64,000 nt of DNA from Sulfuriflexus sp. (GCA_023134145.1 JAGLUW010000013.1:41885-105884), one strand, 5' to 3'. Shown: positions 18,286 through 28,802, numbered from the stretch's first letter. Translations and numbers: made by a program. The notes: generated by a model from the sequence alone, not told the origin.

Positions 18286-18756
18286 ATGCACAATTCTAAA
18301 ACGGTAGAAATTCTTGTTGGTCTGTTTGTCGCATTGGGTATAGCGGCATTGTTTATGTTGGCCATGAAGGTAAGTAACTTGAGTACATTTTCAAGCGAAG
18401 GTGGCTATGTTGTTACTGCACGCTTTGAAAATATTGGCGGGCTTAAAGTACGTTCGCCTGTAACGGTTGCCGGTGTTCGGGTAGGACGTATTTCTGATAT
18501 TAACTTCGATAATACAACTTACGAGGCTGTAGTGAGTATGAGTATTGAAGCTGGTTACAACACATTGCCAACAGATACCTCGGCGAGTATTTTTACGGCG
18601 GGCTTATTGGGTGAGCAGTACGTTTCCCTTGAGCCAGGCGGTGATGAAAAATACCTGCAACAGGGTGGCGAGGTTCGTTTGACCCAATCGGCTATTGTAC
18701 TTGAGCAGGTTATTGGTCAGTTCCTTTACAGCCAAGCTGAAGGCGGAGATAAATAA
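18286..18756 (+). CDS. mlaD: MCE-domain phospholipid-binding protein MlaD
   Basis: Anchored in the inner membrane with a periplasmic MCE domain that forms a hexameric lipid pore. One N-terminal helix (about 7-28) is followed by the MCE core with ARFENIGGLKVRSPVTVAGVRVG. At 156 residues it is somewhat shorter than the E. coli protein (183). ATG 18286 is preceded by GAGG. The next gene, 3 bp on, is mlaB, where mlaC would normally intervene. Confidence 0.94.
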   Translation: MHNSKTVEILVGLFVALGIAALFMLAMKVSNLSTFSSEGGYVVTARFENIGGLKVRSPVTVAGVRVGRISDINFDNTTYEAVVSMSIEAGYNTLPTDTSASIFTAGLLGEQYVSLEPGGDEKYLQQGGEVRLTQSAIVLEQVIGQFLYSQAEGGDK

Positions 18757-18759
18757 GCG

Positions 18760-19074
18760 ATGGATGAACAATCCCGCATTCTCTTGAAGCGTCGCGAAGA
18801 TGGTTGTTTCATCTTGTCGGGTACGCTTACCTTTAAAACAGTCCCTGTGATTTGGAAACAGGGTTTGGATCTGTTTAGCGAAGCACCTTCTTTACTGCTT
18901 GATCTGTCCGGGGTTAAGCGCAGTGACAGTGCTGGCGTGGCCCTATTAGTCGAGTGGATGCGCTTTGCCCGCAGCCACAATAAACCCATCAGTTACATCA
19001 ATATGCCGACCCAAATGCTGGCGATCGTCCGTGCCAGCAGTCTAGATGCCATTTTGCCCTTAGCAAGGGGCTGA
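18760..19074 (+). CDS. mlaB: STAS-domain subunit MlaB
   Basis: Cytoplasmic STAS protein of 104 residues that binds MlaF and activates the ATPase. The core LLDLSGVKRSDSAGVALLVEW carries the conserved DSAG motif. It follows mlaD directly, 3 bp apart. It ends the mla operon here; ibaG begins 91 bp later, as in other Gammaproteobacteria. Confidence 0.9.
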   Translation: MDEQSRILLKRREDGCFILSGTLTFKTVPVIWKQGLDLFSEAPSLLLDLSGVKRSDSAGVALLVEWMRFARSHNKPISYINMPTQMLAIVRASSLDAILPLARG

Positions 19075-19165
19075 AAGCCTTCCATTTTAGCGCTTGAGCC
19101 TTAGCCTTCTCGGCCTTTTTTCTATAGAATAGGCCGCCTTTGAACGATCCAATGGCAGAGTGAGT

Positions 19166-19420
19166 ATGGAACCGAACGCAATTAAAGATCTTATTGAAGC
19201 TGGGCTAGATAATTGCCAAGCACAAGTTACTGGTGACGGTAGTCATTTTGATGCAGTTGTGGTGGGCGAAATCTTTGATGGTATGTCTCTGCTCAACAAG
19301 CAGCGTACTGTATACGGCACATTGGGAGACCGAATTACTTCTGGTGAGATTCATGCCCTGAGCATTAAGGCCTATACGCCGGCGGACTGGGAAAGAGCCA
19401 GTAAGCTGCAAGTTTCCTAA
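19166..19420 (+). CDS. ibaG: BolA-family protein IbaG
   Basis: An 84-residue BolA/IbaG-type protein, a family that partners monothiol glutaredoxins in Fe-S or acid-stress functions. The BolA core includes GDGSHFDAVVVGEIFDGMSLLNKQRTVYG, where the conserved His is visible. ATG 19166 gives MEPNAIKDLIEAGL; a GTG two codons earlier is possible. The mlaB-ibaG-murA order is conserved across the class and identifies it as IbaG and not BolA itself. Confidence 0.92.
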   Translation: MEPNAIKDLIEAGLDNCQAQVTGDGSHFDAVVVGEIFDGMSLLNKQRTVYGTLGDRITSGEIHALSIKAYTPADWERASKLQVS

Positions 19421-19445
19421 GCAATTCAGGATGCAGCGTTACTAG

Positions 19446-19474
19446 GCCACCGATTACGGTGGCTTTGTTTTTTT
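19446..19474 (+). terminator. Rho-independent terminator after ibaG
   Basis: A 7-bp GC-rich perfect stem (GCCACCG at 19446-19452, CGGTGGC at 19457-19463) with loop ATTA, followed by TTTGTTTTTTT. It lies between ibaG and murA, so murA needs its own start signal or read-through. Only 30 bp separate it from the murA ATG. Confidence 0.9.
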
Positions 19475-19501
19475 AAAGTGAATACGTAGGTAGCAGGATA
19501 G

Positions 19502-20767
<1,266 letters not shown>

Positions 20768-20794
20768 AAATAAAGAAGAGTAGGAAGACTCACC

Positions 20795-21436
20795 ATGAGT
20801 AACGACACAATAAGCATTGCTGTATCGAAAGGCCGTATATATAAGGAAGCGCTGCCGTTGCTTGCGCATGCCGGTATTACGCCAACTGACGATCCTGATA
20901 AATGTCGTAAGCTGATTTTGGATACCAATGATCCACAAGTGAAGTTGATTATTATTCGCGCGACCGATGTCCCCGTGTTTGTGAATTACGGTGCGGCAGA
21001 TTTAGGTATCACCGGTAAAGACACGCTCATGGAATACGATGGCAGCGAACTTTACGAACCATTAGATTTAAAAATCAGCCCATGTAAGTTAATGGTTGCT
21101 GGTCCTAAGGGCGAGGACTTTTTAAATACCAAAGGTCGCCTACGTGTTGCCACTAAATACGTGAATACGACGCGACGTTATTTTACTGAACGCGGTATTC
21201 AAGTTGATATTATTAAGCTTTATGGTTCGATGGAACTTGCGCCTATGGTCAGTCTATCTGATTGTATTGTTGATCTGGTTGATACAGGCAATACACTGAA
21301 AGCGAATGGTTTGGAAGCGACCGATCACGTTTGTGATATTAGTTCGCGTTTGATTGTGAATAAGGCTTCAATGAAAATGAAGCACGATCGTATTAAGCAA
21401 ATCATTAGCCAAATTAGCGAAGCAGTAAATAAATAA
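20795..21436 (+). CDS. hisG: ATP phosphoribosyltransferase, short form HisG
   Basis: First enzyme of histidine biosynthesis, joining ATP and PRPP. At 213 residues it is the short HisG type, which lacks the C-terminal regulatory domain and in characterised cases works as a hetero-octamer with HisZ. The conserved [14 protein letters not shown] motif is present near residue 165. hisZ is not in the window. Located directly ahead of hisD (2-bp gap). Confidence 0.95.
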   Translation: MSNDTISIAVSKGRIYKEALPLLAHAGITPTDDPDKCRKLILDTNDPQVKLIIIRATDVPVFVNYGAADLGITGKDTLMEYDGSELYEPLDLKISPCKLMVAGPKGEDFLNTKGRLRVATKYVNTTRRYFTERGIQVDIIKLYGSMELAPMVSLSDCIVDLVDTGNTLKANGLEATDHVCDISSRLIVNKASMKMKHDRIKQIISQISEAVNK

Positions 21437-21438
21437 AC

Positions 21439-22740
21439 ATGGATATCAAACGCCTTAATTCCACCGATGGCGACTTCCAGTCTAAACTGGATGCCTTGCT
21501 TGCGTGGGAATCGGTTTCCGATGATGCGGTGTTTAATACAGTAAAAAATATTCTCAGTGATGTGCGCCGTAATGGTGATGCAGCGGTACTCGAATACACT
21601 AAAAAGTTTGATCGTCTTGATGCCGCATCAATGGCTGAGCTGACGATTGGTGCAGATCGCTTAAAGCAAGCCTACGACAGTATTGAACCCGTACAACGCG
21701 AGGCATTAGAACGTGCGGCACAACGTGTACGCACTTATCACGATAGGCAAAAAACCGAATCGTGGTCGTACACCGAAGACGACGGCACACTATTGGGCCA
21801 ACAAATCACAGCATTAGATCGAGTTGGTTTATATGTTCCTGGTGGTAAGGCTGCTTATCCTTCATCAGTATTGATGAATGCGATCCCAGCCAAGGTAGCA
21901 GGCGTTGCTGAATTGATTATGGTTGTGCCAACACCCGATGGCGTGATTAACGAATTGGTTTTTGCCGCCGCACACATTGCCGGTGTTGATAAAGTGTTTT
22001 CTATTGGTGGCGCACAAGCGGTAGCGGCCTTGGCTTATGGTACAGACAGCGTGCCGCCGGTTGATAAGATTGTGGGTCCGGGAAATATCTTTGTCGCGAC
22101 AGCGAAACGTATGGTTTTCGGCACAGTCGGTATTGACATGATCGCAGGTCCATCAGAGATTCTAGTTATTTGTGATGGCAAGACCGATCCAGATTGGATC
22201 GCCATGGATATGTTCTCGCAAGCAGAACACGATGAAGATGCACAGTCTATCTTGCTTTGTCCTGATGCTGATTATCTTGATCAAGTCGCCGCAAGCATGA
22301 CGAAATTAATCAAAGAAATGCCACGCGCTGAAATTATTAATACTTCGATTAAAGATCGCGGCGCATTAATTCAGGTGCGCGATATGGATGAAGCTGTCGA
22401 TGTTTCAAATCACATTGCGCCTGAGCATCTGGAGTTATCGGTAGAAGATCCAGAAAGCATGGCAAAGAAAATCCGTCACGCCGGTGCTATTTTCATGGGA
22501 CGCTACACAGCGGAAGCCCTTGGTGATTACTGTGCAGGGCCGAATCATGTTTTACCAACATCGCGCACGGCACGCTTTAGTTCACCATTAGGCGTTTATG
22601 ATTTCCAAAAACGTTCTAGCCTGATTATGTGCTCGGCAGAAGGCGCATCCGATTTAGGTAAAGTCGCATCAACACTCGCACACGGCGAAGGTTTGACTGC
22701 GCACGGTCGTTCTGCGGAATACCGCATCAAAGATAAATAA
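21439..22740 (+). CDS. hisD: Histidinol dehydrogenase HisD
   Basis: Zinc enzyme that oxidises histidinol to histidine in two NAD+-dependent steps. The 433-residue length is standard. Conserved segments include [40 protein letters not shown] and QAEHDEDAQ, which carries zinc-binding Gln and His. The C-terminal GPNHVLPT and HGEGLTAHG are intact. It lies between hisG and hisC. Confidence 0.97.
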   Translation: MDIKRLNSTDGDFQSKLDALLAWESVSDDAVFNTVKNILSDVRRNGDAAVLEYTKKFDRLDAASMAELTIGADRLKQAYDSIEPVQREALERAAQRVRTYHDRQKTESWSYTEDDGTLLGQQITALDRVGLYVPGGKAAYPSSVLMNAIPAKVAGVAELIMVVPTPDGVINELVFAAAHIAGVDKVFSIGGAQAVAALAYGTDSVPPVDKIVGPGNIFVATAKRMVFGTVGIDMIAGPSEILVICDGKTDPDWIAMDMFSQAEHDEDAQSILLCPDADYLDQVAASMTKLIKEMPRAEIINTSIKDRGALIQVRDMDEAVDVSNHIAPEHLELSVEDPESMAKKIRHAGAIFMGRYTAEALGDYCAGPNHVLPTSRTARFSSPLGVYDFQKRSSLIMCSAEGASDLGKVASTLAHGEGLTAHGRSAEYRIKDK

Positions 22741-22745
22741 GCAGC

Positions 22746-23816
22746 ATGGATGATAAAATCCAGAATCTAGTTCGTGAAGAAGTACGCGCACTGTCGGCTT
22801 ACCATGTGCCGAATCCAGGTGATGCAATCAAGCTCGATGCAATGGAAAATCCCTATCAGTTTCCTCCGGAGTTAGTTGAACAGTGGCTTAGTGTCCTTAA
22901 AACAGCCGATCTAAATCGCTACCCCGATCCTTCTGCTCGCGAACTCAAACAAGTCATTCGCACCGCGATGCATATTCCAGAGAATATGGAATTATTATTG
23001 GGTAATGGCTCAGACGAAATTATTCAAATAATCATCATGGCACTCGCTAAATCGGGAGCCGTAGTCATGGCACCTGAACCTACCTTTGTTATGTACAAAA
23101 TGATCACAACGTTTTGTAATGTTGGCTATGCAGGCGTACCACTGGAAAATGATTTCAGTCTCGACATGCCCGCTATGCGCGCAGCCATGCAAGAACAAAA
23201 ACCGGCCGTTATTTTCCTCGCTTGGCCGAATAACCCAACAGGTAATTTATTTGCCGAAGCGGATGTCATCGAAATTATCGAAAACGCACCTGGCCTAGTT
23301 GTGGTTGATGAGGCCTATACTAGTTTTGCCGAAGTCAGCTTCATGGATAAGCTAGCCGACTACGATAATCTCGTTGTTATGCGTACGGTTTCAAAATCAG
23401 GTCTTGCCGGATTACGCTTAGGTTATTTGGCGGGTTCGGCTGCATGGCTGGATGAATTTGATAAAGTTCGTATGCCTTATAACATCAATGTATTGACTCA
23501 ACTCAGTGCTAAATTTGCGTTAGAGAATGTAACCGTACTTGATGAACAAGCCGCCAAATTACGTGCTGCGCGGTCTGAATTGATGCAGGCGCTTAATGAC
23601 ATAAAAGGTATTGAAGCCTTTGAAAGTGCCGCTAACTTTATTTTATTTCGCATCGCGAATGCCAGTGATGTATTTGCATGCTTAAAAGACAAAAACATCC
23701 TCATTAAAAATCTCGACCCTGCCGGTGGTGCGCTTGCTAATTGCCTACGCGTTACCGTCAGCACTCCTGAAGAAAACAGCGCATTTCTTAGCGCACTAAA
23801 ATCCTGTATAGCTTGA
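22746..23816 (+). CDS. hisC: Histidinol-phosphate aminotransferase HisC
   Basis: PLP-dependent class I/II aminotransferase of 356 residues that converts imidazole-acetol phosphate to histidinol phosphate. The PLP lysine is Lys217 in TVSKSGLAGLRLGY; WPNNPTGNLF and VVDEAYTSF provide other cofactor contacts. It follows hisD by 5 bp and ends the murA-his run. Confidence 0.95.
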   Translation: MDDKIQNLVREEVRALSAYHVPNPGDAIKLDAMENPYQFPPELVEQWLSVLKTADLNRYPDPSARELKQVIRTAMHIPENMELLLGNGSDEIIQIIIMALAKSGAVVMAPEPTFVMYKMITTFCNVGYAGVPLENDFSLDMPAMRAAMQEQKPAVIFLAWPNNPTGNLFAEADVIEIIENAPGLVVVDEAYTSFAEVSFMDKLADYDNLVVMRTVSKSGLAGLRLGYLAGSAAWLDEFDKVRMPYNINVLTQLSAKFALENVTVLDEQAAKLRAARSELMQALNDIKGIEAFESAANFILFRIANASDVFACLKDKNILIKNLDPAGGALANCLRVTVSTPEENSAFLSALKSCIA

Positions 23817-23902
23817 TCTAAATCATTATTGCCTCGTGATTTAGAGGTAGAATGAAGCGTAAAGGTTACGGCTTTTCGTATCTTAGTGGCTGGAGGATCA
23901 AT

Positions 23903-24259
23903 ATGAGTATTCTTATCATTTTTAATCGTGAACCCTATGACAATACCGATGTGACGTGGAATGGTCTGCGCTTGGTTGGCAAGTTAATGGAAAAAGCTCA
24001 GTCAGTAAGAATTTTCTTAATGAATGATGCGGTTGATATGGCTCGAGATGCCTGTGTACCACCAGAAGGATATGATCAAGACCTTGTTATTATGTTGAAA
24101 GATCTTATTTCTCAAGGCGCTATGGTTAAGGTTTGTGGTACTTGTATGTCGCGTTGCGGTATTTATAAGAATCAGCCATATTGTGAGGGTGCTGAGAAAT
24201 CAACAATGGACGAGTTAGCCGAATGGGTAATGAGTAGCAATAAAGTATTAACCTTTTAA
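23903..24259 (+). CDS. DsrE-family sulfur-relay-like protein
   Basis: A 118-residue cytosolic protein with the DsrE/DsrF-like fold pattern: an N-terminal strand SILIIFNREPYD, then VRIFLMNDAVDMARDA and ISQGAMVKVCGTCMSRCG. Five cysteines are visible (51, 78, 81, 85, 94). The C78xxC81xxxC85 cluster is unusual in density and could carry persulfide or bind metal. ATG 23903 has GGAGG eight bases before it, which decides against an upstream in-frame ATG at 23852. Its stop is 15 bp before the next gene, with that gene's Shine-Dalgarno between them, so the two are probably co-transcribed. Confidence 0.82.
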   Translation: MSILIIFNREPYDNTDVTWNGLRLVGKLMEKAQSVRIFLMNDAVDMARDACVPPEGYDQDLVIMLKDLISQGAMVKVCGTCMSRCGIYKNQPYCEGAEKSTMDELAEWVMSSNKVLTF

Positions 24260-24274
24260 AAGGAGGATGTAGCA

Positions 24275-24520
24275 ATGATGACACTAGATTCGTTAACAAC
24301 TTTTTTTGGCTGGTGCGCGATTATTAATATTGCTGTATTGTTAATTAGCACTGTCCTGATTTTAATTTTCAAACAACCCATAGTCAGGTTGCACAGCAAG
24401 CTGTTTGATGTCAATCCGGACAATCTTCCAACGATGTACTTTGATTATCTTGGTAACTATAAAGTAGCTACATACGTGTTAAGTATTGTTCCATATATTG
24501 CTTTAAAGGTGATGGCATAG
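24275..24520 (+). CDS. Small membrane protein, DUF6868-like
   Basis: An 81-residue protein with an N-terminal hydrophobic helix (about 8-33) and a second at the C-terminus (about 62-80). Residues LHSKLFDVNPDNLPTMYFDYLGNYKVA match, from memory, small proteins annotated DUF6868. Function unknown. A strong AGGAGG stands eight bases before the first of two tandem ATGs. Probably an operon partner of the DsrE-like gene. Confidence 0.75.
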   Translation: MMTLDSLTTFFGWCAIINIAVLLISTVLILIFKQPIVRLHSKLFDVNPDNLPTMYFDYLGNYKVATYVLSIVPYIALKVMA

Positions 24521-24579
24521 CACATGTTCGAAAAGTATTAGGTATAATGCTTGTTCGCCGTTATTGAGATGTAGAAATC

Positions 24580-25161
24580 ATGAGTATAGAACAAGACTTG
24601 CAGGCTCGTAGTGAGTCAAAATGTGAGCTATGTGCAGCGACAGATAATCTTACCGTCTATGAAATACCGCCTACCTCCAATGGTGAGGCAGATCAATGTG
24701 CGCTGCTCTGTAATACATGCCAAGAACAACTTGATGATGCAGACAAGGTCGATGCCAATCATTGGCGCTGTCTAAATGACAGCATGTGGAGTCAAGTACC
24801 CGCGGTGCAAATAATGGCATGGCGAATGTTAACGCGTTTGCGTAGTGAAGGTTGGCCACAAGATTTACTCGATATGTTTTACCTTGATGAAGATACACTG
24901 AATTGGGCACAAGCTGCTGGTGATGGTGTAAGCGATGAAGATACGGTTAAACATCTCGATTGCAATGGCGTAACTCTTGACGCGGGTGACACGGTCACGC
25001 TGATAAAAGACCTCACAGTGAAGGGTGCTAATTTCACGGCGAAACGAGGTACAGCCGTGCGTAATATCTCACTGGTTTCAGATAATGCAGAACATATTGA
25101 AGGCCGTGTAAATGGCCAGCAGATTGTGATTTTGACAAAATTTGTTAAAAAATCTAATTAA
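24580..25161 (+). CDS. PhnA-family (YjdM-like) zinc-ribbon protein
   Basis: A 193-residue protein with an N-terminal zinc ribbon (Cys15, Cys18, Cys43, Cys46; CELCAATDNL and CNTC) and a C-terminal PhnA/YjdM SH3-like domain (about 128-193; TVKHLDCNGVTLDAGDTVTLIKDL). The family name comes from its neighbourhood in E. coli; it is not the phosphonoacetate hydrolase that shares the name, and its function is unknown. It has only a weak ribosome site and stands 59 bp after the DUF6868-like gene. Confidence 0.85.
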   Translation: MSIEQDLQARSESKCELCAATDNLTVYEIPPTSNGEADQCALLCNTCQEQLDDADKVDANHWRCLNDSMWSQVPAVQIMAWRMLTRLRSEGWPQDLLDMFYLDEDTLNWAQAAGDGVSDEDTVKHLDCNGVTLDAGDTVTLIKDLTVKGANFTAKRGTAVRNISLVSDNAEHIEGRVNGQQIVILTKFVKKSN

Positions 25162-25182
25162 GTTTTTAGCTGGTAGATAGAA

Positions 25183-25638
25183 ATGGAATACCTAAATTTA
25201 TTTTTTGATATTATTAAATATTTCTTTTTAGGTGTATTTGGTCTCGTAGCGATCGTTATTATCATTACGATTATTTTTGGCGATCAGGTTGAAAATCGCT
25301 GGCGATTTAAAGCGTTATTTTATGATGCGAATAATAATCAAATTGGCAGATTTAGAATAACTCTGTTTGGTTATACGAAAAAAGACAAACCAGATGAGCT
25401 AAAAATAAAGTTTAGGTTGAAACACCCACAGTTAATACCTGGTGCGATGGTTAAGGTTTATATTGAAGATAGCTTGTATTATGAAAATGCAGTAACAAAA
25501 AAAGGCAAAGTCTCTTTCGGTAAAACCATGGATAAGAGTGAATTTAAAGGCGTTTTACAAGAGCCAGAACTAGGGCAATTATGTAAGGTTAAATGTTCGG
25601 GGTTTATTGTTGCCTCGGCAGAGTTAGGTGAATATTAA
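25183..25638 (+). CDS. Uncharacterised bitopic membrane protein
   Basis: Not recognised. The 151-residue protein has one strong hydrophobic helix (about 8-33) and a polar, strand-rich domain (40-151) with many Lys, Asp and aromatic residues, consistent with a small beta-sandwich outside the membrane. It overlaps the next ORF by one base (TAATG), so the two are translationally coupled. It lies 21 bp after the PhnA-like gene. Confidence 0.65.
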   Translation: MEYLNLFFDIIKYFFLGVFGLVAIVIIITIIFGDQVENRWRFKALFYDANNNQIGRFRITLFGYTKKDKPDELKIKFRLKHPQLIPGAMVKVYIEDSLYYENAVTKKGKVSFGKTMDKSEFKGVLQEPELGQLCKVKCSGFIVASAELGEY

Positions 25639-25943
25639 TGAATAAGTTATTGGCGGCAATTTTATTGATGTCTTGTACATTTTCCTTGCATGCAAAGACG
25701 ATTGATCTTGAATGCGAAGTGTTAGCGAATAAAATGGTAACCAAATTGGTTGATGAGGGTTTATTGCTTTCAGCAGAGCAGCATCAAATTCGTGCGCGTG
25801 CAATTAGTGTCGCGCTTTGTAGTGAAGTGCAAAAGACAGCGGAAGTTCAGCATCAAAAAGCACAAACGTCGGCACTACAAAACTGGATTTTTGAAAACCG
25901 ACCTGACAAGCCCGGCAATAAACGTTTAAAGCGATTAAAATAA
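25638..25943 (+). CDS. Uncharacterised small secreted protein
   Basis: Not recognised. The 101-residue product has a signal peptide (about 1-19, ending LHA) and a mature helical region with two cysteines (mature part begins KTIDLECEVL; second Cys in ALCSEVQ), which could form a disulfide. The tail is basic (PGNKRLKRLK). It shares an A with the stop of the preceding membrane-protein gene, suggesting a joint role in the envelope. The gene is convergent with the DegS-like protease with a single base between stop codons. Confidence 0.65.
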   Translation: MNKLLAAILLMSCTFSLHAKTIDLECEVLANKMVTKLVDEGLLLSAEQHQIRARAISVALCSEVQKTAEVQHQKAQTSALQNWIFENRPDKPGNKRLKRLK

Positions 25944-25944
25944 A

Positions 25945-27102
25945 TTAGCGTTTAGGACGTTCGTTTACAACAGCATTAACTTCAATTTTCTTACCCTGAC
26001 GAATTATTCCAAGTGTAATACTCGTGTCTGGAGCAAAGCCTGCAATTTGGTTGAGACTATCTCGTGAATTGATAACGGGTTTAAAATTAATTGTCACAAT
26101 AATATCGCCCGCTTTTAATTGCGCTTGATCTGCAGGGCCACCAAGAAGTACCGCCGCGATTAATACACCCTCGGTATTATCAAAGCCAAGTGACTCTGCT
26201 AATTGCGGCGTTAAGTCTTGCGCTTCAATCCCCAACCAACCACGTAGTACTCGACCATGTTCAATAATTTGTTGCATGACATCGCGTGCGAGAGAGGCGG
26301 GAATAGCAAAACCAATTCCCTGTGAACCACCAGAGCGAGAAAAGATAGCGGTGTTGATGCCAACTAATTTTCCATTGGCATTAATCAATGCGCCACCAGA
26401 GTTTCCTGGGTTAATGGCTGCATCTGTTTGAATAAAATTCTCAAAGGTATTAATACCTAATTGGTTACGACCAGTTGCGCTGACAATACCCATAGTCACT
26501 GTTTTACCAACACCGAATGGATTACCAATGGCGAGCACGACATCACCGACGCGTAATGTTTTGGATTGACCAATGGTAATGGCGGGTAGTTTCACATAAT
26601 TAATTTTTAATACAGCAAGATCTGTATCAGGATCAGTACCGACAACTTTGGCCGATGGTGTTTCACCATTGGCAAGTACCACGCGAATTTCATCGGCGCC
26701 TTGAATGACGTGGTTATTGGTTAAGACATAACCCTGTGAACTAACGATAACCCCTGAACCAAGACTTGTTTCGAGTCGTTTGCGCGGAGTGACTGGCGCA
26801 GTACCTTCAAAGAAACGTTTAAAGAAAGGATCATTCTGCAAAGGGTTGGCTCGTTCGGTAACAATTTTGGCCGTGTAAATATTAACGACTGAAGCAGAGG
26901 TTTGTTCTACCGCGTCAGCATAGGAGACTGGGCCACGGCCAATTGTATTAATGGCAGCCGGTGCGGTGGTTTCCTGTAAAATTTCAACAACCGTACCACC
27001 ACGATCGATAAGCTCAGGTTTCAGGAACACCAGCACAATAAAGGCCGCAAGACCTACGGTGAGGACTTGAAATAGAAACTGTATGCTTTTGCCGATATTC
27101 AT
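25945..27102 (-). CDS. degS: DegS/AlgW-like membrane-anchored serine protease
   Basis: Periplasmic trypsin-like protease anchored by one N-terminal helix, 385 residues. The triad is His131 (TNNHVIQGADE), Asp161 (DPDTDLAVLKI) and Ser235 (NPGNSGGAL), followed by a single PDZ domain (about 270-380). One PDZ and an anchor fit DegS/AlgW, which cleave the anti-sigma factor RseA/MucA in the sigma-E response; DegP/DegQ have two PDZ domains and no anchor. ATG 27102 has AAGG six bases upstream; an earlier in-frame ATG at 27141 lacks this. Position near hisC and petABC matches algW in Pseudomonas (recalled). Confidence 0.9.
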   Translation of the reverse strand: MNIGKSIQFLFQVLTVGLAAFIVLVFLKPELIDRGGTVVEILQETTAPAAINTIGRGPVSYADAVEQTSASVVNIYTAKIVTERANPLQNDPFFKRFFEGTAPVTPRKRLETSLGSGVIVSSQGYVLTNNHVIQGADEIRVVLANGETPSAKVVGTDPDTDLAVLKINYVKLPAITIGQSKTLRVGDVVLAIGNPFGVGKTVTMGIVSATGRNQLGINTFENFIQTDAAINPGNSGGALINANGKLVGINTAIFSRSGGSQGIGFAIPASLARDVMQQIIEHGRVLRGWLGIEAQDLTPQLAESLGFDNTEGVLIAAVLLGGPADQAQLKAGDIIVTINFKPVINSRDSLNQIAGFAPDTSITLGIIRQGKKIEVNAVVNERPKR

Positions 27103-27171
27103 AATGGCCTTTACCCTAGCATTTGTTCGTGGATGCGTCACACTATAGGTTCACAATAAATGGAATTGGCC

Positions 27172-27945
27172 ATGAGCAATCAGCGCAATCAAAGTACTCA
27201 ATGCACTAGACAGGAAATTATTACTTACCTCGAGACCTTACTCGATGTCGGTGGTTATCGTGATTACTGTCCTAATGGTTTACAGGTTGAAGGGCGTAAC
27301 GAGATTACGCATATTGTGAGTGGTGTGACGGCAAGTCAGGCATTGATTGAGGCTGCTATTGAACAGGGTGCTGATGCCTTGTTGGTTCATCATGGTTATT
27401 TCTGGAAGGGCGAATCGCCAACGATTACAGGTATTAAACGTCAACGCATTCAACGCTTGCTTGAATCAGATATTAATCTACTCGCTTATCATTTACCGCT
27501 CGATGGTCACGCGGAACTGGGTAACAATGTACAACTTGCGCGGGTTTTGGAACTTAATATTGAAGGCATCACGGGTGATTCTGGCCTGCTCTATCATGGC
27601 AGTTTAAAACAGGCTTGTGACGGTGATGATTTTGCTGCGCACATAGAATCGTGTTTAGGGCGTTCTCCGCAGCATATTCCAGCAGATAGAAGTATTAAGC
27701 GCGTGGCATGGTGTACCGGTGGCGCGCAGTCATATATAGAGGAGGCAGCGGAATTAGGCGTGGACGCCTTTATTACGGGTGAAATTTCCGAACAAACTGT
27801 CCATATCGCCCGTGAGATGGGGATTCATTTTTATGCGGCAGGGCATCACGCTACTGAGCGTTATGGTGTGCAGGCGCTGGGTACACATCTTTCTGCTGAA
27901 TTTGGCCTAAAACATACCTTTATCGACATCGATAACCCAGTATAA
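27172..27945 (+). CDS. Nif3-like dinuclear metal-centre protein (YbgI family)
   Basis: A 257-residue Nif3/DUF34 protein. Metal-binding histidines are seen in LLVHHGYFWKG and the C-terminal AAGHHATERYG. The family binds two metal ions and may hydrolyse folate- or nucleotide-like substrates (GTP cyclohydrolase 1 type 2 is a common but uncertain label). ATG 27172 follows a GGAA; an ATG four codons earlier is also possible. It is divergent from the DegS-like gene with about 70 bp between them. Confidence 0.88.
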   Translation: MSNQRNQSTQCTRQEIITYLETLLDVGGYRDYCPNGLQVEGRNEITHIVSGVTASQALIEAAIEQGADALLVHHGYFWKGESPTITGIKRQRIQRLLESDINLLAYHLPLDGHAELGNNVQLARVLELNIEGITGDSGLLYHGSLKQACDGDDFAAHIESCLGRSPQHIPADRSIKRVAWCTGGAQSYIEEAAELGVDAFITGEISEQTVHIAREMGIHFYAAGHHATERYGVQALGTHLSAEFGLKHTFIDIDNPV

Positions 27946-28081
27946 ATAGGTGATTAGGCATTTTTGGCCATTTTGAGCACCTCATTAAGCCTATAAAACC
28001 ACTCATAAGCCATTGTAATAACAGATAAAAAAAAGCTTTCGCTTGACCAATCACCGCACATGCAGGACAATACCGCTTCTT

Positions 28082-28101
28082 TTTATGCTGGAAAGCATAA
28101 A
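28082..28101 (+). terminator. Hairpin in the 260-bp gap ahead of petA
   Basis: TTTATGCT and AGCATAAA form an 8-bp perfect stem with a GGAA loop, 137 bp after the Nif3-like gene and 104 bp ahead of petA. Only a short T-rich tail follows, so it is at best a weak terminator; a leader structure of the pet mRNA is the alternative. Nothing else stands out in the gap. A clear petA promoter was not found. Confidence 0.35.
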
Positions 28102-28205
28102 TATTCTAATTTGCTGATGCAGATTTAGTTTGTTTGAATTTTCCAGAGTCGTGAATGCAAGGGAGCAGCCTTTAATATATAAGGTGATACCCACAGGAGA
28201 CGAAC

Positions 28206-28802
28206 ATGAGTACAGATGGCGTAGATAATAGTAAACGCCGATTTCTAACGGCTGCGACTGTTGCAGTAGGTGCCGTAGGCGCCGGTTTTGTAGCAGTGCC
28301 GTTTTTGAAATCTTGGAGTCCTAGTGCCAAAGCCCGTGCGGCAGGTGCACCAGTTGAAGTGGACATTAGTAAATTACAACCCGGCCAATTGCTGCGCGTT
28401 TTATGGCAGAAGAAACCAGTTTGGATTGTTCACCGTACTGAAAAGAACCTTAAGGAACTTCCTGGATTGGATAGCAAGCTTGCTGATCCTGATTCAGAAA
28501 TTCCTAACCAGCCTGATTACATCAAAGGCACTAACCGTTCTTTGAAAGATAAGTACTTAGTGGCTGTTGGTATTTGTACTCACCTTGGTTGTTCACCGAC
28601 TTACCGTCCTGAAGTAGCACCTGAAGATTTAGGCGCTGATTGGCTGGGTGGTTTCTACTGTCCATGTCATGGTTCTAAGTTTGACTTGTCAGGTCGTGTT
28701 TATGTTGGCGCACCAGCACCAACTAACTTGGTGATTCCTCCATATACTTATTTATCAGATACGACGCTGAATATTGGCGTTGATGATACAGGAGCAGCCT
28801 AA
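28206..28802 (+). CDS. petA: Ubiquinol-cytochrome c reductase Rieske iron-sulfur subunit
   Basis: Rieske subunit of the bc1 complex, which passes electrons from ubiquinol to cytochrome c1 on the periplasmic side. A twin-arginine signal anchor ([19 protein letters not shown]) begins the 198-residue protein. The [2Fe-2S] ligands are in CTHLGC (Cys124, His126) and CPCHGS (Cys152 or Cys154 with His155), with the usual disulfide cysteines. An AGGAG lies upstream of ATG 28206. The stop overlaps petB by one base. Confidence 0.97.
   Translation: MSTDGVDNSKRRFLTAATVAVGAVGAGFVAVPFLKSWSPSAKARAAGAPVEVDISKLQPGQLLRVLWQKKPVWIVHRTEKNLKELPGLDSKLADPDSEIPNQPDYIKGTNRSLKDKYLVAVGICTHLGCSPTYRPEVAPEDLGADWLGGFYCPCHGSKFDLSGRVYVGAPAPTNLVIPPYTYLSDTTLNIGVDDTGAA

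Noticed and set aside
27103..27141. Longer start for the DegS-like protease at 27141
   Set aside because: ATG 27102 has the better ribosome site, and the membrane helix follows it directly.
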